A stretch of 64,000 nucleotides of DNA from Puccinia triticina (taxonomy: Eukaryota > Basidiomycota > Pucciniomycetes > Pucciniales > Pucciniaceae): assembly GCF_026914185.1 (NCBI RefSeq), contig NC_070558.1, positions 992,001-1,056,000 of the forward strand. Reading direction: 5' to 3'. Below, piece after piece: positions 9,987 to 22,409 of the stretch. The position numbers and the translations under genes are program-made. The notes below the pieces were generated by a model that was not told where the DNA came from, did no database searches, and saw only the letters and a program-made list of their open reading frames with translations. Every line of letters begins with the position of its first letter. Position 1 is the first letter of the stretch.

Positions 9987-12242
9987 ATGAGGTTAGGCTT
10001 GTTATCCACACTTAGACAGGTCGTGAAGACGTTGGTTTTGTTGGACTTGCTGTTATTATCCCATCCAACGTCTAGCGCCCGCCTGGAATCATCGAATGCT
10101 CCCAAGCTGGTATTCGCTCATTTTATGTCAGTTGGTTCCTCTCCTCCGAGCTTATTATCCATGGCTGCCAGAAATGCTTTCAAACTGAACGAAACATCTC
10201 TTTGCTACTTGAAGTACCGGTTTGACAGTAAATTATACACGATCGGATTGGAGCTCGCAATGCAATCTCGCTGCTTCGCATGGCATCGACGCGTTTGCGT
10301 TGAACGTGGGCTTGCCGGATGGGTGGCAATTGCAACAGGTCCGTACCTCGATGTCTCACCCACAGCAGTAAGTCTGATGGATCTCAGCAGCTCATTATTA
10401 TACGCCTATACATTATACAGGTAAAAGACGCGTATGAGGTGGCCGACGCAATTAAGACAACAACGGGAAAGGCATTTAAGCTTTTCTTATCCCTAGATAG
10501 TAAGTTGAAGGATGGCACATGACACAGAATAGGGCAAGAACCTTCTCTAAAATAGCGTATTCCTAAATGTGCAGTGTCAGTTATTCAAAGCGCGGAAGAT
10601 GTCACCACCTGGGTCACAAGCTTTGTTCCACTACCTGCTCAATTGCGTAAGTGAATCCGCTGTTGGACCCTCGGGGCAAGATGTAAACTGTGAGGATAAC
10701 GCAAAGCTCATCATTTCCATAGTTATCAACGGGCGACCCTTGGTTTCGACCTTTTCTGGAGAGGCAAATAAACTCGGGGGAGAGGATTTATCATCTGGAT
10801 GGCAAGCAGCTTTGAAAGCGCCGTTGGCTCGAGGAAACCCCTCGCTCGATGCGCTTTTCATCCCGGCTTGGTCCAGTCTAGATCCCAGTACCGCCGTCTC
10901 GGACCATCCGGTGGTTGATGGAATCATGACATGGAACTCTTGGTAGGCTGCATGAAGCGGTTTTGGGCTGGATGCCACAATATCCGATCAAGTTGACAAT
11001 GGTCTTTTCTGGATTTGCAGGCCCACTGGTTCTGAGAATACCAATACACTGGATGACTATCAGTTTCAGACAAATGCTAAGGCTTCGCAAAAAGTAAGCC
11101 TGAATGCAAATAGTCTCTTCCCATGCGTTTTTTTTTCTGAGGCCATTTCCAAATGTTTTTTTTTTTCTTCATAAGCTTTACATGGCGGGAGTCAGTCCGT
11201 GTTTTTTCACCCATTATAAAGACAAAAACTGGATTTATCGATCGGTAAGCACATCATAAGTTGTGTACCCGTCTCAAGGGGGACATAATTGTTCAATGAA
11301 TCGAGAGGTGATCTTTTAAAAAATTATGTTTCCACAATCAGGATGATAATTTATACATCAGTCGGTGGATGAAATTAATGTCGATGCCCACTCCACCCGA
11401 TTTCATTCAAATCATTTCGTGGAATGACTATGGGGAGTCACACTACATTGGGCCTAGGCTAGGAACCCCGCCGGCTGATACGACTTGGTTGTTAGTGTCC
11501 GGCATGGAAGTAAAATTGTAATGGCTGTTGAGGAGCTCACATCCTGCTACCTCTAGGGACGGTTTTGATCATCAAGCGTGGCTCAAGATGTCAGATTACT
11601 TCATAAAATGGTACAAGACTGGAGTCCGACCAACAATTGAAGAGGATACTGTTCACTTCAACTACCGACCTCATTCAGTCAACGCCATAGCTAGTGCGTG
11701 TGGTCCCCTCGAGAGCACTTCTTCATCCCATAATAGCCTCTCTGATTGTCGGCTCTGATTATTTTACTCAGCCTCCGACACCCTCCCACCGCCCACCAAT
11801 TCGTCAGTTTCAGTGGATGCAATCTACGTCTCTACTTATCTGAGCGCTTCATCACCCGCTACGCAATTGCGCATCAGAGTAGGAGACATGCAGCAGTCCT
11901 TCAGCAACATTACTAGGTCAGAAGTCAATACTTTTACTGCCCCATGGAATGGACACACCGGGCGAGTAGAAGTAGCACTACTCGACAATACTGGGAAAGA
12001 ACTGATGAAGAAACAAGGAGATGTACCGATTAGTAATGATATCAAAACATATAACTTTAGTAAGCCTCGTGCGGTGGTATCATACAAATTTCATGAACCA
12101 AAAGCTAATCATTATCTTCACAGATTACGCCGCAGCCATCTTGAGTAAAGATACATCCGGTACAGGCCCTGCCAGGTTACTAAGAGCTCCTATCATCATA
12201 TCTTTCTTCATCTTTCACCTTGCCTCATGGCAGATGTGGTAA
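9987..12242 (+). CDS. GH71 alpha-1,3-glucanase, predicted GPI-anchored (paralog 1)
   Basis: Family GH71 enzymes hydrolyse alpha-1,3-glucan of fungal walls (mutanase activity). The 11-exon model gives 488 residues: 9987-10126, 10215-10338, 10421-10499, 10575-10646, 10723-10942, 11021-11093, 11176-11244, 11342-11487, 11557-11693, 11772-12059, 12124-12242. An N-terminal signal peptide (LVLLDLLLLSHPTSSA) is followed by family blocks KLVFAHFI, NYTRSDW, GIDAFALNVG, FKLFLSLDM, WSSLDPSTA, VDGIMTW, YMAGVSPCFFTHY and ISWNDYGESHYIGP. A beta-rich C-terminal domain and a Lys/Arg-hydrophobic tail (LLRAPIIISFFIFHLASW) suggest GPI attachment. The start is the first ATG before the signal peptide. No lesions are seen. 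The paralog at 27035-29346 shares the exon plan in opposite orientation. A TATAAAA sequence near 9609 could be a distal promoter. Confidence 0.93.
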
Positions 12243-12916
12243 ACCTGAAATTCCCTAGCACTGATCTAACTGGCCACGTAGTTGTAATTTTTGATTGTGG
12301 AATATAGCTTTGAAACCCTTTTATCACAATAAACACACACATCTCTAATGAAATATATCACAGCGTCTCCTAGATATTTATCATAGATAAATAACATGTC
12401 ATTTTATTTCAAGTTGTCAATGTCATGCACCCTGGAAGTGATCATCTGCTTTTTTATAACTGCAACAGCTCAATGGACATATTTCAAAGAATGATTTGTA
12501 TTGATGTGGCTCCAACCACTACGCAGGCTTGAAAATGGCCAGGTTTTCTTTTGAATTTCAGCCGACGCCAAGTGCGCACCACTTTTTGGGTGGTATTTAT
12601 GACAAGCCGGAGCAGATTTGGAGAATTTTAGAACTCGATTTTGAGAGTGATGTGTCCACTTGTGGCAAGTTCGTAACAACATCAACTTTTTTATTGTTGC
12701 AAAATAGATGTTATGTACATACGGTTCTATGTTGCCTTGATTTCCATCCAGGCTCCAGCAACTCAAAGATGCTGGAAAATTTAAACTCAAGTTTTCAAAG
12801 TCAAAATCAAACAGTAAGGTCTCATGGAGGAATTCGAGAGGAAAGCATCAAACTGGAAGCGACATGATCAAAGGTTATGCAAGCGGTCTTTCAGCCCACT
12901 TTTGGTCAAGAATCGG
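12243..12916. other. Intergenic region between GH71-1 and PTH2
   Basis: AT-rich DNA between convergent genes. A 112-codon plus-strand frame from 12529 has no recognisable domain. I see no RNA gene. Confidence 0.5.
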
Positions 12917-13953
12917 TTACAAAAGCTTCAAGTGTCGGGTCACCTGTAACGCAACGAGGGGTCAAGTCAGCAGGTGGAAGTTCAAATTAGTTCATACAGG
13001 GATCGTTGTGAGCTCACTTGGTTAATCAGTCCCACAGGGCCAGGGCCAATTCCCAGAACTGTTCGACTACCTGCAGCGATCTGGGTCCTTCCTCTTTGAA
13101 ATTAATCACACATGTTAGATCGGATGGCTTGTATTACGGATTTGGGCAGCATGGACTTACGCATCACAAATATCTTGGGCACAGAGTCCAAGACTCCTTG
13201 CTTTAGCTTTCAGCAGAAGCATTTCGTCCTCTTCCGTGCCGCATTCGGTCTTTTCAAGTTTTAACGCGATTTTCGCTTGTCCACTCCTTTCCCAATGTCG
13301 GAGTAAAGCGGGGTTGGACTTGACCAGCGTCTTGTAGCAAGCTAGCGTTGCATGACTAAAGGAGTGCGTAAATGAATAAGAAAGTATTAATAAATGCGTA
13401 TTTTTTCCCATAGTACTTTTTCGGAAATGCTCGCCTACACTGCGCCGCTATTTTACCCTTGGTCATTCCTAAATCGCCCCGTACAACAAGTACCTAGACA
13501 CGAATCACAAAAGAGACATGACTGTGAGTCCAATGTCGCGCAATTAAGAATAAAAATGGAAACTGGCCTACCAGTTTGCTTTCCTCGCTCCAGCTTGGCT
13601 GGACAGATTTCAAATCAGCTTCATCATGGCTATCCAGCTCTGATTCCGAAGAGTCCCCCGGCGGTTTCTCATTCCGCCTCAAGTTGTCATCGCTATCGCT
13701 GTCAGTCCGGCGTGGATGATTAGCATTCCCTCGAGTGTATCCCAGTGATCTGCCCAGGCCAACCCAATATCCGATCGTGAGCGACGAGATTATCAGTGCC
13801 AAATAGGTAAAAGCTGGCTCTGGTATAACTTCTCTTTTTCAAGGTGAATCGAGAGAATACGTTGACGAATCAGTATGATGGTAGGCTGAGCAGATCAGAG
13901 CTAATGATATGAACGTGTCTGCTTTACTGACCTCCGGCGGTGGGGTGAGGCAT
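12917..13953 (-). CDS. PTH2: Peptidyl-tRNA hydrolase 2, membrane-anchored
   Basis: Pth2 releases tRNA from peptidyl-tRNA that has dropped off the ribosome. In eukaryotes it is often tethered to mitochondria by an N-terminal membrane segment. The 208-residue model has six exons: 13932-13953, 13572-13819, 13435-13493, 13161-13355, 13018-13093, 12917-12943. The first exon supplies MPHPTAG. A transmembrane stretch ([19 protein letters not shown]) and an acidic linker follow. The catalytic fold shows family motifs [69 protein letters not shown] and the C-terminal HLKLL. The QCS-to-HAT junction can only be kept in frame with an AG|GC donor at 13434, i.e. a GC-AG intron. Otherwise intact. Confidence 0.93.
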
Positions 13954-14666
13954 CGTGAAATTTTATGGTGGGTCGATCGAGGGTGGATGTTTGTCGGAGG
14001 CGGCGCGATGGTGGCCAAACCCTCCAAAAACATCACTGCGCGTCGTCCTGCGCCAACGGGGCAAGCATCCGCGCAATGATGGTGCACCAGGGCGTGGACT
14101 CGAGGCGGACAAATTCCAACAAATTCCGCAAGACAAAAAGACTTCCAATCATGAAAAATCACGACATTCGCATCTTTCGGCAGCAAGTTGACTTGTTTCC
14201 TGGCCAAAGTGAGTGAAAACCACGGGACTAGAATGCCGCATTCGGGGGTTTCACAAGTTGAGCGCTTAAGGTTTTTCACCTACGAGGTCATCCAGGAGGA
14301 CTTCCTCTTGGCTAAAATAGACTTTATGTACTGGACTTTTGATTGAGATCAAGTATTCACCAGCCAACAAGGGTGAGCGGACTCGAACTTGACCGAAGTC
14401 CCTCGCTGCTGCGGGCGTGTGGTCTTGCGAAGGACTCCGATAGCCCTCGGCAGGAGGGACTTGAGCGCTATCACCCAGAGCCTAGAATCTGGATTTGGCT
14501 GGGTTTTGTTGTTCTCAAAACTTTAAACCTTAAAAATTTGCTTGGCACAAAGCCTTGCTTCTAAGTTTTATCTGTTGGCCCATACAACCTGAACTACGTT
14601 ACACCACTTCTTAGATTATCAAAGTAAATAAAAACTTGCGCTAGTTTGATGCTTTTTTTATTTTAC
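13954..14666. other. Intergenic region with a tRNA-like structured segment
   Basis: No protein gene is supported. At 14371-14476 two perfect inverted repeats are nested (GGGTGA/TCACCC outside, AAGTCCCTC/GAGGGACTT inside). The minus strand carries GTTCGAGTC, a Pol III B-box core. A standard T-stem does not form, so I do not call a tRNA. Confidence 0.4.
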
Positions 14667-17116
14667 TCAGATTAGTAACGAGACCCCCTCATGAAGATTG
14701 AAACTAATCTGAGAAATGAATTGGATAGATTTGGCATATGTCGAGATACAAAAACAGGATTGACGGTTAGTTTCCAAGAAAACCAAGATGCAAAGCCTTT
14801 GGACAGACCTATCACATTCGACCATCAACTCTTTTGCATGTTTAGTCACCTCGCTATCCTCATGATTAAACATGACCGCATTAGCCAACATCAACATCAA
14901 ATCTCTGCGGTACTCCTCAGTAGTGGTGACTTTACCGTCCCTCAACTTCTTAGCAAGAGTGCGAAGATCCATGGGTCTTTTGACGATCGAAGTGTATCCG
15001 GGAGCTTCGGACTCCTTGACGGGGTCGCGGAAGATAGAGGAGATCGGGTTGGATTGGACCGACGAATGGGTCTTGAGCATTCGTCTCCTGAACGAGGTCG
15101 GGTCACTAGTGGTCGACGAGGACCCATGCCGCGGCCCTGCCGAGCTCGCATCTGCCGGGAAGAGCGGTAGCTTGGCTGAGTTCGGGGTCTGGTTCGCTGT
15201 CGAGTTCCCATCGGTGATCCCCGTCGCAAAAGCTTCTCGAGCACCACAAAATCCACCGCCCACAGAGAAGAAAAAAACATCAAGGAGGAGTGTGATCAGC
15301 GTGAGTATTCGTATATACCTACAAGCATTCGAGAATATCTACTCACAGGCTGAGTTGGGAGTGCCCACTCGACTAGCATCGGCCGAATGATCATTGTCTA
15401 GATGCAATTTCTTGTTGGAGCTCGGTGAATGTGCCGCCGAATGAGACTCCTCGGGCCCTTTCGTGCTCACATTAGTCCCAGGGGACTCGTGGTTTAACGG
15501 CTTGGTTGAAGAAGGATTAGTTTCGGAGTCTTGGGCTGGCTCCTCTTGGACTGTCGTCTTTTCTTTATTAGGCGTCACTAAGAAAAGAAGCCGAAGGGAA
15601 AGCATGAGTGAACTGGCGATTCGGGGATCTTGATTGTGGGTTATCACGTACATGTTACTTTGGCCGTCCGACTCCTTAAGCTTTTATCTAAAATCTTTGG
15701 AGTCTTGGGATCGGGAGGATCTTCATGCTCGGACTTGATTTTTTTATTCTGTGGAGGTTTATGGCTTGAAGGCTTGGTCTCTACAGGCTCATTTGCTTCC
15801 AACTCGACTTTGCGGGTCTTGCGCGTAACTGGCCCACTTGGAGTGGGACGGTCACGTGAGCCGATGAGCTGTTGTATCACGGTTTCGTCGTCATCTGAGG
15901 CTGGGCTTTCGGCCCCCTTGGGTGATTCTGATGAATCGCTTGCAGTTGTCACAGATGCTATACATTCAGAAAAAGTAAGTTTGTTGGCAAACATAGACAG
16001 AATAGCAGCTCTCGTTGATGGTACACGAACGAGCTCACGTTTCTCGGGTTCTGGGCGTGGAGTTTTATCGAGCTTCCGTTGAGAAACGCTGGTAGGAGCA
16101 GCTTTTCGTTTGCGGCTTTTCGGCACGTCGGCGTTGCCCAAGGAGGCATCATTATTTTTGGGAGGAACTTCGGTGCTGTTAGAGGGATCTTGTATCTCCT
16201 TTTTAGCAGCACGCTTGGTCCTCGATATTGGGGATTTTTTCGCTGCCGACCGCCCCAGAGAAACCGGAGCTGCTACTGTGACCGTTGACAGAATGGGTGA
16301 ACAAAATGATATAAGTGCTTGCGAACATCTTCACTCTCCCACCGCAGATCGGAAAAATTAGAAAGATTCGCGACCCAAATTCGAGACTGACAGCTGCTGC
16401 CCGGCTCGCTTTGTTTATCCACGTCGTTCTCCTCTACCTGCTCCGGAATTTCGGGATTTGATGGGCTGGCAGGATGGGAGTCGGGGGGCTTTGGAGATTG
16501 GACTTGCGGAGCCTCTGGACTAGTCGGTTTGTCGCAATCTGCAATCAGTCTGAGCTTATCATCCCATTCTCCACGTTTGATAGCCTCTATTTCCGTTTGA
16601 AGGCTTTGAGATCTCTTCTCCTCTTCCAGGAGAGCCTCTGCAATGGACTTCAGGTGAACCTCGTACAGCTGACGGGCGACGGTTAGGGTCTGGTGTGCGT
16701 CCAAAGATGCCTTCTGGTCTAGCTTATCTTCGAGATAGGTCTTGCAGATGTTCGCGTAAACGTTGGAGCAGACCTATTTATTTGAATGGGCATTATTCGA
16801 AGAAGATAGATAATGTATCTCAACAGAGGGAGACGCAGGATCGATAAACAACACTCGGTCTCGAGCCAGTATCAGACAGACACCAATTCATATGCGGCCG
16901 CACCTCGGGGTTGAAGGATGTGCCATGCAGCCAGTGCCAGTCTTCGGTCTTCCTCGCCTGCTGGAATCCATGGAGCAGCTCGGCGACTTGTTCCCAATCG
17001 ACCGTCTGCTCGGTTCCTTCGCGCGGCTGGGCTTGGTGGACGGCCTGGGCGAGCAGAAGCTGTTCCTGGATTGAGAGCTTCGGCTCGGCTTCGGTGGCCG
17101 CGTTCACTTCCGCCAT
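14667..17116 (-). CDS. BRD8/Bdc1-like bromodomain subunit, probably of NuA4
   Basis: BRD8 in animals and Bdc1 in fission yeast are bromodomain subunits of the NuA4 histone acetyltransferase. From ATG 17116 the protein opens with LSIQEQLLLAQAVH and VDWEQVAELLHGF, matching the N-terminal SANT-like region of BRD8. Exon 2 (about 16375-16773) adds a coiled-coil, YEVHLKSIAEALLEEEKR to EIEAIKRGEWDDKLRLI, as in BRD8. A basic, low-complexity middle (about 15653-16265 and 15347-15580) leads to the bromodomain in the last exon (from about 15235): PISSIFRDPVKE, YTSIVKRPMDL and AVMFNHED, with the acetyl-lysine-binding Asn. The exon 2/3 junction and the 3' end are unresolved, so the end coordinate is approximate. 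An in-frame ATG at 17275 is an alternative start. It is divergent from SPB4 with about 200 bp between starts. Confidence 0.8.
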
Positions 17117-17316
17117 CGTCCTGTCCTTGGCTCGTTGTTTTCGGAAGTGCTGTGCCGATGGAAGCTTGGGGAGGAGATACCCGGTCGGGCCCACGGGTCG
17201 CCCGACGGCCCGACCAGAGAGCATAGAGTGGCCCACTTTGGAAAAAAAAAAAGAAAGAAAACTTTTGCTATCCATCTCAGCTTCGACAGCAACAAGACAT
17301 CCGGAAACAAAATATT
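17117..17316. promoter_or_regulatory. Bidirectional intergenic promoter region
   Basis: Only 200 bp separate the chosen start codons of the bromodomain gene (minus) and SPB4 (plus), so both promoters must lie here or overlap the 5' ends. An A-run at 17241-17252 is visible. I see no clear TATA box. Confidence 0.5.
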
Positions 17317-20300
17317 ATGGCCATCGAACCAAGCAAGACAAACAAATTCGATGATCTCAAACCACCACTAACATCATGGGTGTGAGTCCTTCGAACAAGA
17401 TAATCCTCCGGCTGAACTCTGGGACTAACTTACTTATCTTCACAGCTCAGATACCATCAAATCGTTAGGCTTCCATCAGATGACCCCTGTTCAAGCGCAT
17501 ACCATCCCTCTATTCTTACAAAATAAAGATGTCGTCGTCCAGGTCAATCCGATTTGATTCCTCCTTACAGAATTCGTGTATTCTAACCTCATGGTTTTCG
17601 ATCTTCTTGGCATTTACCTTTTTTTTTCAACTGGCCATACAAAGGCAGTGACTGGATCGGGAAAGACTCTGGCATTCCTGATTCCTATCATCGAGAGGCT
17701 TGTTCAGTTGGAACAACGCCCCAAGTCCCATGTCGCTGCAATAATCATCAGCCCAACAAGGTAGATACAGCACGTATGAACCAGCTCCATCTGGCTACAC
17801 CCTGATGTCGGACAGATTCAAAACCTCATGTCCTATGCTACATCCTTGTACACCCACAGGGAATTGGCAAGTCAGACGTTCCAAGTCTTAAATCAATTTC
17901 TAGATAACCGTCCCTCCACCTCCGATCAACCCGACTCGTCGTCAACCCCTACTGCGCCATTTCTCAAAGCAATGTTACTGATCGGGGGCACTGGGGGCCG
18001 CTCGATCAAACACGATATGTCTGAATTCCAAGAGAATGGCGCCAATATCCTCGTGGCTACACCTGGAAGATTAGAAGAATTCTTGTTCGGTTATAGTAGT
18101 CTCACCAAGCGCAAAACCAATGATCTCTCCGAAATCAAACAGAAGGTGCCATTGAAGACCCTTGTCAACCTGAAAAGTTTGGAAGTTTTAGTACTTGATG
18201 AAGCTGATAGGTCAGTCGAGCTCTTTGTATCACCCCTTACCCTCATCAATCTTAACCTATATAAGATGATATACTCATCAAGACTGTTTGCTAATGCCTT
18301 AGGCTACTTGACTTGGGTTTTGCCCCTGTACTTTCTAATATTTTGGGCAAGTTACCGAAGCAGAGAAGGACGGGTCTATTTTCAGCGACCTTGCTAAACG
18401 ACGGCTTAACTGAACTGATCAGAGCTGGTCTACGGAACCCAGTTAAGGTGGTTGTAAAAGTCCAAACATCAAATCAAAACCTTCGGGAAAACGAGGCTGG
18501 TCCCGCGACTCTAAGAAACGAGTATATTGCCGTCCCGAAAGTCGCTTGGAAGATGCCCCAGTTGGTTCGGTTACTCAATCACCTCGCCTACCCAGAACCA
18601 AAGCAAAAAGCCCCTGGGGCCAGAAAATTAATCGTTTATTTTGCTACTTGTGCTTGTGTAGAATATTTCTACAAGGTATGTTCGAATCTCCTTTTTTGTC
18701 TTTCTCTTTGGTATCTCCAACACAATGACAACGTACAAAACTGCTGATATGACTCCCGCTGTTCTGAGATACCCTCAGATTCTTTCGGTGCTCGATGAAT
18801 TAAAATCATTTTCGGTTCATTCACTGCATGGTCAACAAAGCCCAACTCGAAGATCGATGACGTTCACAGCCTTCAAGAGCTCTAATCCGTTGTCCCCGGC
18901 CGTGTTACTCTGTACGGATCTGGCGGCTCGAGGCTTAGATCTTCCAGATGTCGATGTTGTTATTCAGTTCGATCCTCCGAAAGATGTCCGCAATTTCTTC
19001 CATCGGATCGGTCGCACGGCAAGGGCAGGGAAAAGTGGACGAGCAATCGTTTTCCTTCAATCAAATCGAGAACTGGACTATGTTGGTTGGTCCCGGCAAT
19101 TTTCGTTTCTCTTCAAATATCGCGATATTAACAAACATGTTCTTTGTTTGCTGTAGATTATCTGAAGCTCAAGAATTTACAGTTAACATCCCTCCCTTAC
19201 ATCCGATCGGCTTCTAGATCGAGTCGGGCTGAAAGTGAAGGATCCGAAATTACTACGGATTCAACCGCCGATAAATTGATCAGTAAAATCAAAAACATTA
19301 TCAAAACAGATCGTGCCTTGCACGATCGTGTCAGTTGTCGCTGTCCTTCTTGTCAACTCCTCTGTTTCATCATGGCCCTTACCAAAGAGAACTTTCCTCG
19401 GTGGAGTTGCGCTGATCCTTAACTGCTTTGACCGAAATGAATCCTTCAGGGCGTCAAAGCGTTTGTTTCATATGTCCAGTTCTATTCGAAACACGAGGCC
19501 TCTTACATATTTAAGCTAGACCAGCTTGATCTATTGTCGCTTGCCTTTCACGGATTCGGATTGATCAAATTGCCGAAGATGCCGGAATTGAAGAAATTTC
19601 GAAGTCAACTCGAGTTAGTTACCCCCGATGGATTCGAGGTGGGGCAAGACGAATTCAACGTAAGCGCAGTGCTCTTGTGGCTGGAATTAACAAAATCATT
19701 GTTGATCGGACCTTTTCAATGTAAATTTGTTTGCCCCTTTTACCCACATTATTCAATTGTCTCTTCTCTGTCACTCAAAGTGGGCCCAATATTCGTATCT
19801 GGATCCAATGAAGGAAGCTCAACGACAGGAGAAACACAAACAAACAGTAGAGGCGCAAAAAATGATCAAAGAGTCCAACCAAACCAACAGCACGTCGACC
19901 GGATCGACTACGACGAGCAAACAATCTAGTCAAACGACTACCCCAATTGACAAGAAAATCTTAGAATTGGAACAGAAAAAGTTGCCCGAAAAGGCGGCCT
20001 GGTCTAAGAAAATTAACGCCAAGATCTCGAAAGAGCAAAAACGGCTGAAACGAATCAGGGAGAAGGAAGGAGGCGGATTCAAGAGAAGTAATGGGGACCC
20101 GACCTTGCCCGCTACTAATCAAGATGACCAAGATAATGACGATGATGATGATGAAGAGGAGGGAGAGACGGATTGGAAGGAACTGGTGATGGAGAAGAAA
20201 ACTCTCAAAAAAATTAAGCTGGAAACCGATCAACAGAAATTGCTCGAGGGTGATCCAAATCAACCGGCTGTTATTCCCTCTGCTGGATTTGATAAAAATC

Positions 20301-20329
20301 TAGGAGAATTTTTCCTTGGCTTGGCATGA
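17317..20329 (+). CDS. SPB4: ATP-dependent rRNA helicase Spb4 (DDX55)
   Basis: Spb4 is a nucleolar DEAD-box helicase needed for 60S subunit assembly. Nine exons give 746 residues: 17317-17381, 17446-17542, 17645-17760, 17860-18210, 18303-18675, 18779-19085, 19157-19329, 19450-19659, 19781-20329. Motifs in order: GFHQMTPVQ (Q motif), AVTGSGKT (I), SPTRELA (Ia), GG, TPGR, VLDEADR (DEAD box, split by an intron), SAT (III), [12 protein letters not shown] (V) and [13 protein letters not shown] (VI). Diagnostic for Spb4 rather than other DEAD-box proteins are [48 protein letters not shown] and [14 protein letters not shown]. The C-terminus has an acidic [10 protein letters not shown] run and a Lys-rich coiled segment. 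The start is the first ATG in frame and gives the family's short N-terminus. Intact. Confidence 0.95.
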
Positions 20330-21292
20330 CTCAACCTTTGTTTTTCTTGTTATCATTCTGGCTTTAATTAACCTTTATGGTTCAGATTTTCTTAGGTGTG
20401 GAGACCTGATCTATTGGATCAGTTTTGAATTCGATCTCTTCTTTCCTTTTGAGCGAGTCTGCATGAAATCTTCATCAATTTCAGAGCTGAACTAAGAGCT
20501 TCTGCTGCACTTGAGCTGTTTTGCTCACCTCTGCCACCATGGCTATCTAGAAAGAGAGGCTGACAAAGAAAAAAAAAAAGTGGCACCCGAGTAGCACTCA
20601 ACTTGTTGATGCTCCTCAGTTTTCTTGCTACTCTAGCTAGTCGTAACTCGCTTCGAAACACAACTCCGTGCGTAGGCAAAAATTTCCTCCTGTTAGTTTT
20701 GGCTTGGCTGTATGGTGCTCTGCGAACTTCCCTACTGGGCCGATACCATTAGATTCTCTGAAGTGGCTCATTTTATCATTCTTCAAAGAAAAGAAAGCTT
20801 CTATACTTTTCACTACTAGATGTACAAGACTTCAATGTTGATATATTTAGTGAAATAATAAATAAAAGAAGTTGTGATGGCTAAGGAAGATCTATTCTAT
20901 TGAGTGAGACTAATAAGTGTGTGTTTATATGCAAAAACTGTAAATCCGATGGTTGAGATGAAATAGGGAGAGTGAAATCAACGGGCTGATGACAGAAGAG
21001 ATAAGTAAATAAATAGATAGATAGCATCAAGCAGATTGCTCAGCGAATCAGGAACGAGGAGGCGGGAACAGTCAAACAATCTCCAGCCGATTGATCTGCT
21101 TAAAACGAGAGCTACGAAGAAAACTATCAGAAGAATTGGATCGCCATGGAGTATTAGGAGGAATAAATACAATACAGGTTTTAAACAAATAAACCTTGGA
21201 CTTCGGTTTTGGGGATCCGAGGAAGAAGTAGTTTACAGGTTTTTTGGTCTGCGGAGGTAGGGGTGAGAAGATGGGATGATGAGAGTGTGTTG
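20330..21292. other. Intergenic region between SPB4 and the Ups/PRELI gene
   Basis: 3' flanks of two convergent genes. Short frames only. Nothing recognisable on either strand. Confidence 0.5.
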
Positions 21293-22409
21293 TTAGGCCA
21301 GCCGAATTGAGGCAGATGTCGGGTCTGCGGGGAGAACTTGCTTCTCGCTGTCATTAGTAAGACTTGTGTTCGATGGACCGTTGGAGGATCGTTGCCGACT
21401 GTCTTCACCCCCTGAACTCCCTCGTCCTTGGCTGTTTTGGAAGAGTGTAGTGAGAACATTGTTGAACCCTAATCGTCCTGATTCTGCATTCGTTGCGAAT
21501 CTGCAATTTACGACCAGAGCAGTGCGGGAAAAATGGGATATCAAAATTGAGAAAAGAAAAGCTGGGTGAAATAATGCTGATGGATCAAATTTTACCTGTC
21601 TCGAGCCCAGGATTCGAGTTTGGATCCCAGAATTCCCCAGGATTCCCCGATTGCTAGCGTGCCTTGGGCCTGGATATCAGCACGTTGAACGAAGTTGCTC
21701 GCTTGAGGATGAAAAGGTTGGTAACGGATTTGCTCTCGGCAGACCAAGATCGACGACATTGATAGATTGACTGAGCCCATCAGAACCATCGGTGATTGAT
21801 CGGCTGAGCTGGGACTGAAAGGTATCATTAATTAGCCCAGAATCAACCCGGGAGGTTGGATATGGTTGGGTCCTTGGAAATCGGAAGAGGTTGGGATACT
21901 GTTCGCTGTTCAATCAACTCACACCTTGTAGAATATGACCTCTCGAACGTACTGTTCCTCCGCGCCTCCGACCAACTGCAGAAATCGAATACAACCAAGC
22001 GGGCAAAAACAGAAGAATGAGATCAGGACCCGGCTGACATGCTTTTTGACCCGCCGCAGATCAAGACAATTCATACCTTCATGATCCAACGTGGGGCATG
22101 CTGGCGAATAGAGATCAATCTTTCGGTACGAATGGTGCCATCGGGTAAGAAGGACCTATCGAGGACATCGACGGATGTAATATGTGTCGAATGCTCGTTT
22201 GGATACTTGTGCCAGATCCCGATCGCTACGTCGCGCTAGCTTGTGTGAGAGGACCAGAGAGAAGGGGCAGATGATCGGCAGAATGGATAAGGTATATCAA
22301 AAGAATAAGTATTTGTCTTACTCCAAGAGACCGTCAAACTCATACGATTTATCAATTCGAGACTTACGAATGCGAATGGAAAGAGATGCTGAGCCGTGAA
22401 TACGACCAT
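21293..22409 (-). CDS. PRELI/MSF1-domain protein, Ups family mitochondrial lipid transfer
   Basis: Ups/PRELI proteins carry phosphatidic acid or phosphatidylserine across the mitochondrial intermembrane space with Mdm35. The model of 226 residues has five exons: 22368-22409, 22077-22235, 21923-21975, 21596-21814, 21293-21500. It starts MVVFTAQHLFPFAF. The PRELI domain follows: IWHKYPNEHSTHITSVDVLD, then LPDGTIRTERLIS, then APRWIMKLVGGAEEQYVREV, then GSVNLSMSSILVCREQIRY, and ends with ESWARDRFATNAESGR, like the C-terminal helix of the family. A Ser/Gly-rich tail is added. The spacing of W-x-KYPNP-like, TERL and PRW blocks fits Ups proteins. I cannot tell whether it is Ups1-, Ups2- or Ups3-type. 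Splice phases are consistent and no lesion is seen. Confidence 0.88.

Noticed and set aside
12529..12867. 112-codon plus-strand frame between GH71-1 and PTH2
   Set aside because: No signal peptide, no family resemblance, no splice support; compatible with chance in AT-rich DNA.
14371..14476. tRNA gene on the minus strand
   Set aside because: A B-box core and acceptor-like stem exist, but T-stem pairing fails and no anticodon arm is convincing. Kept only as a structured segment.
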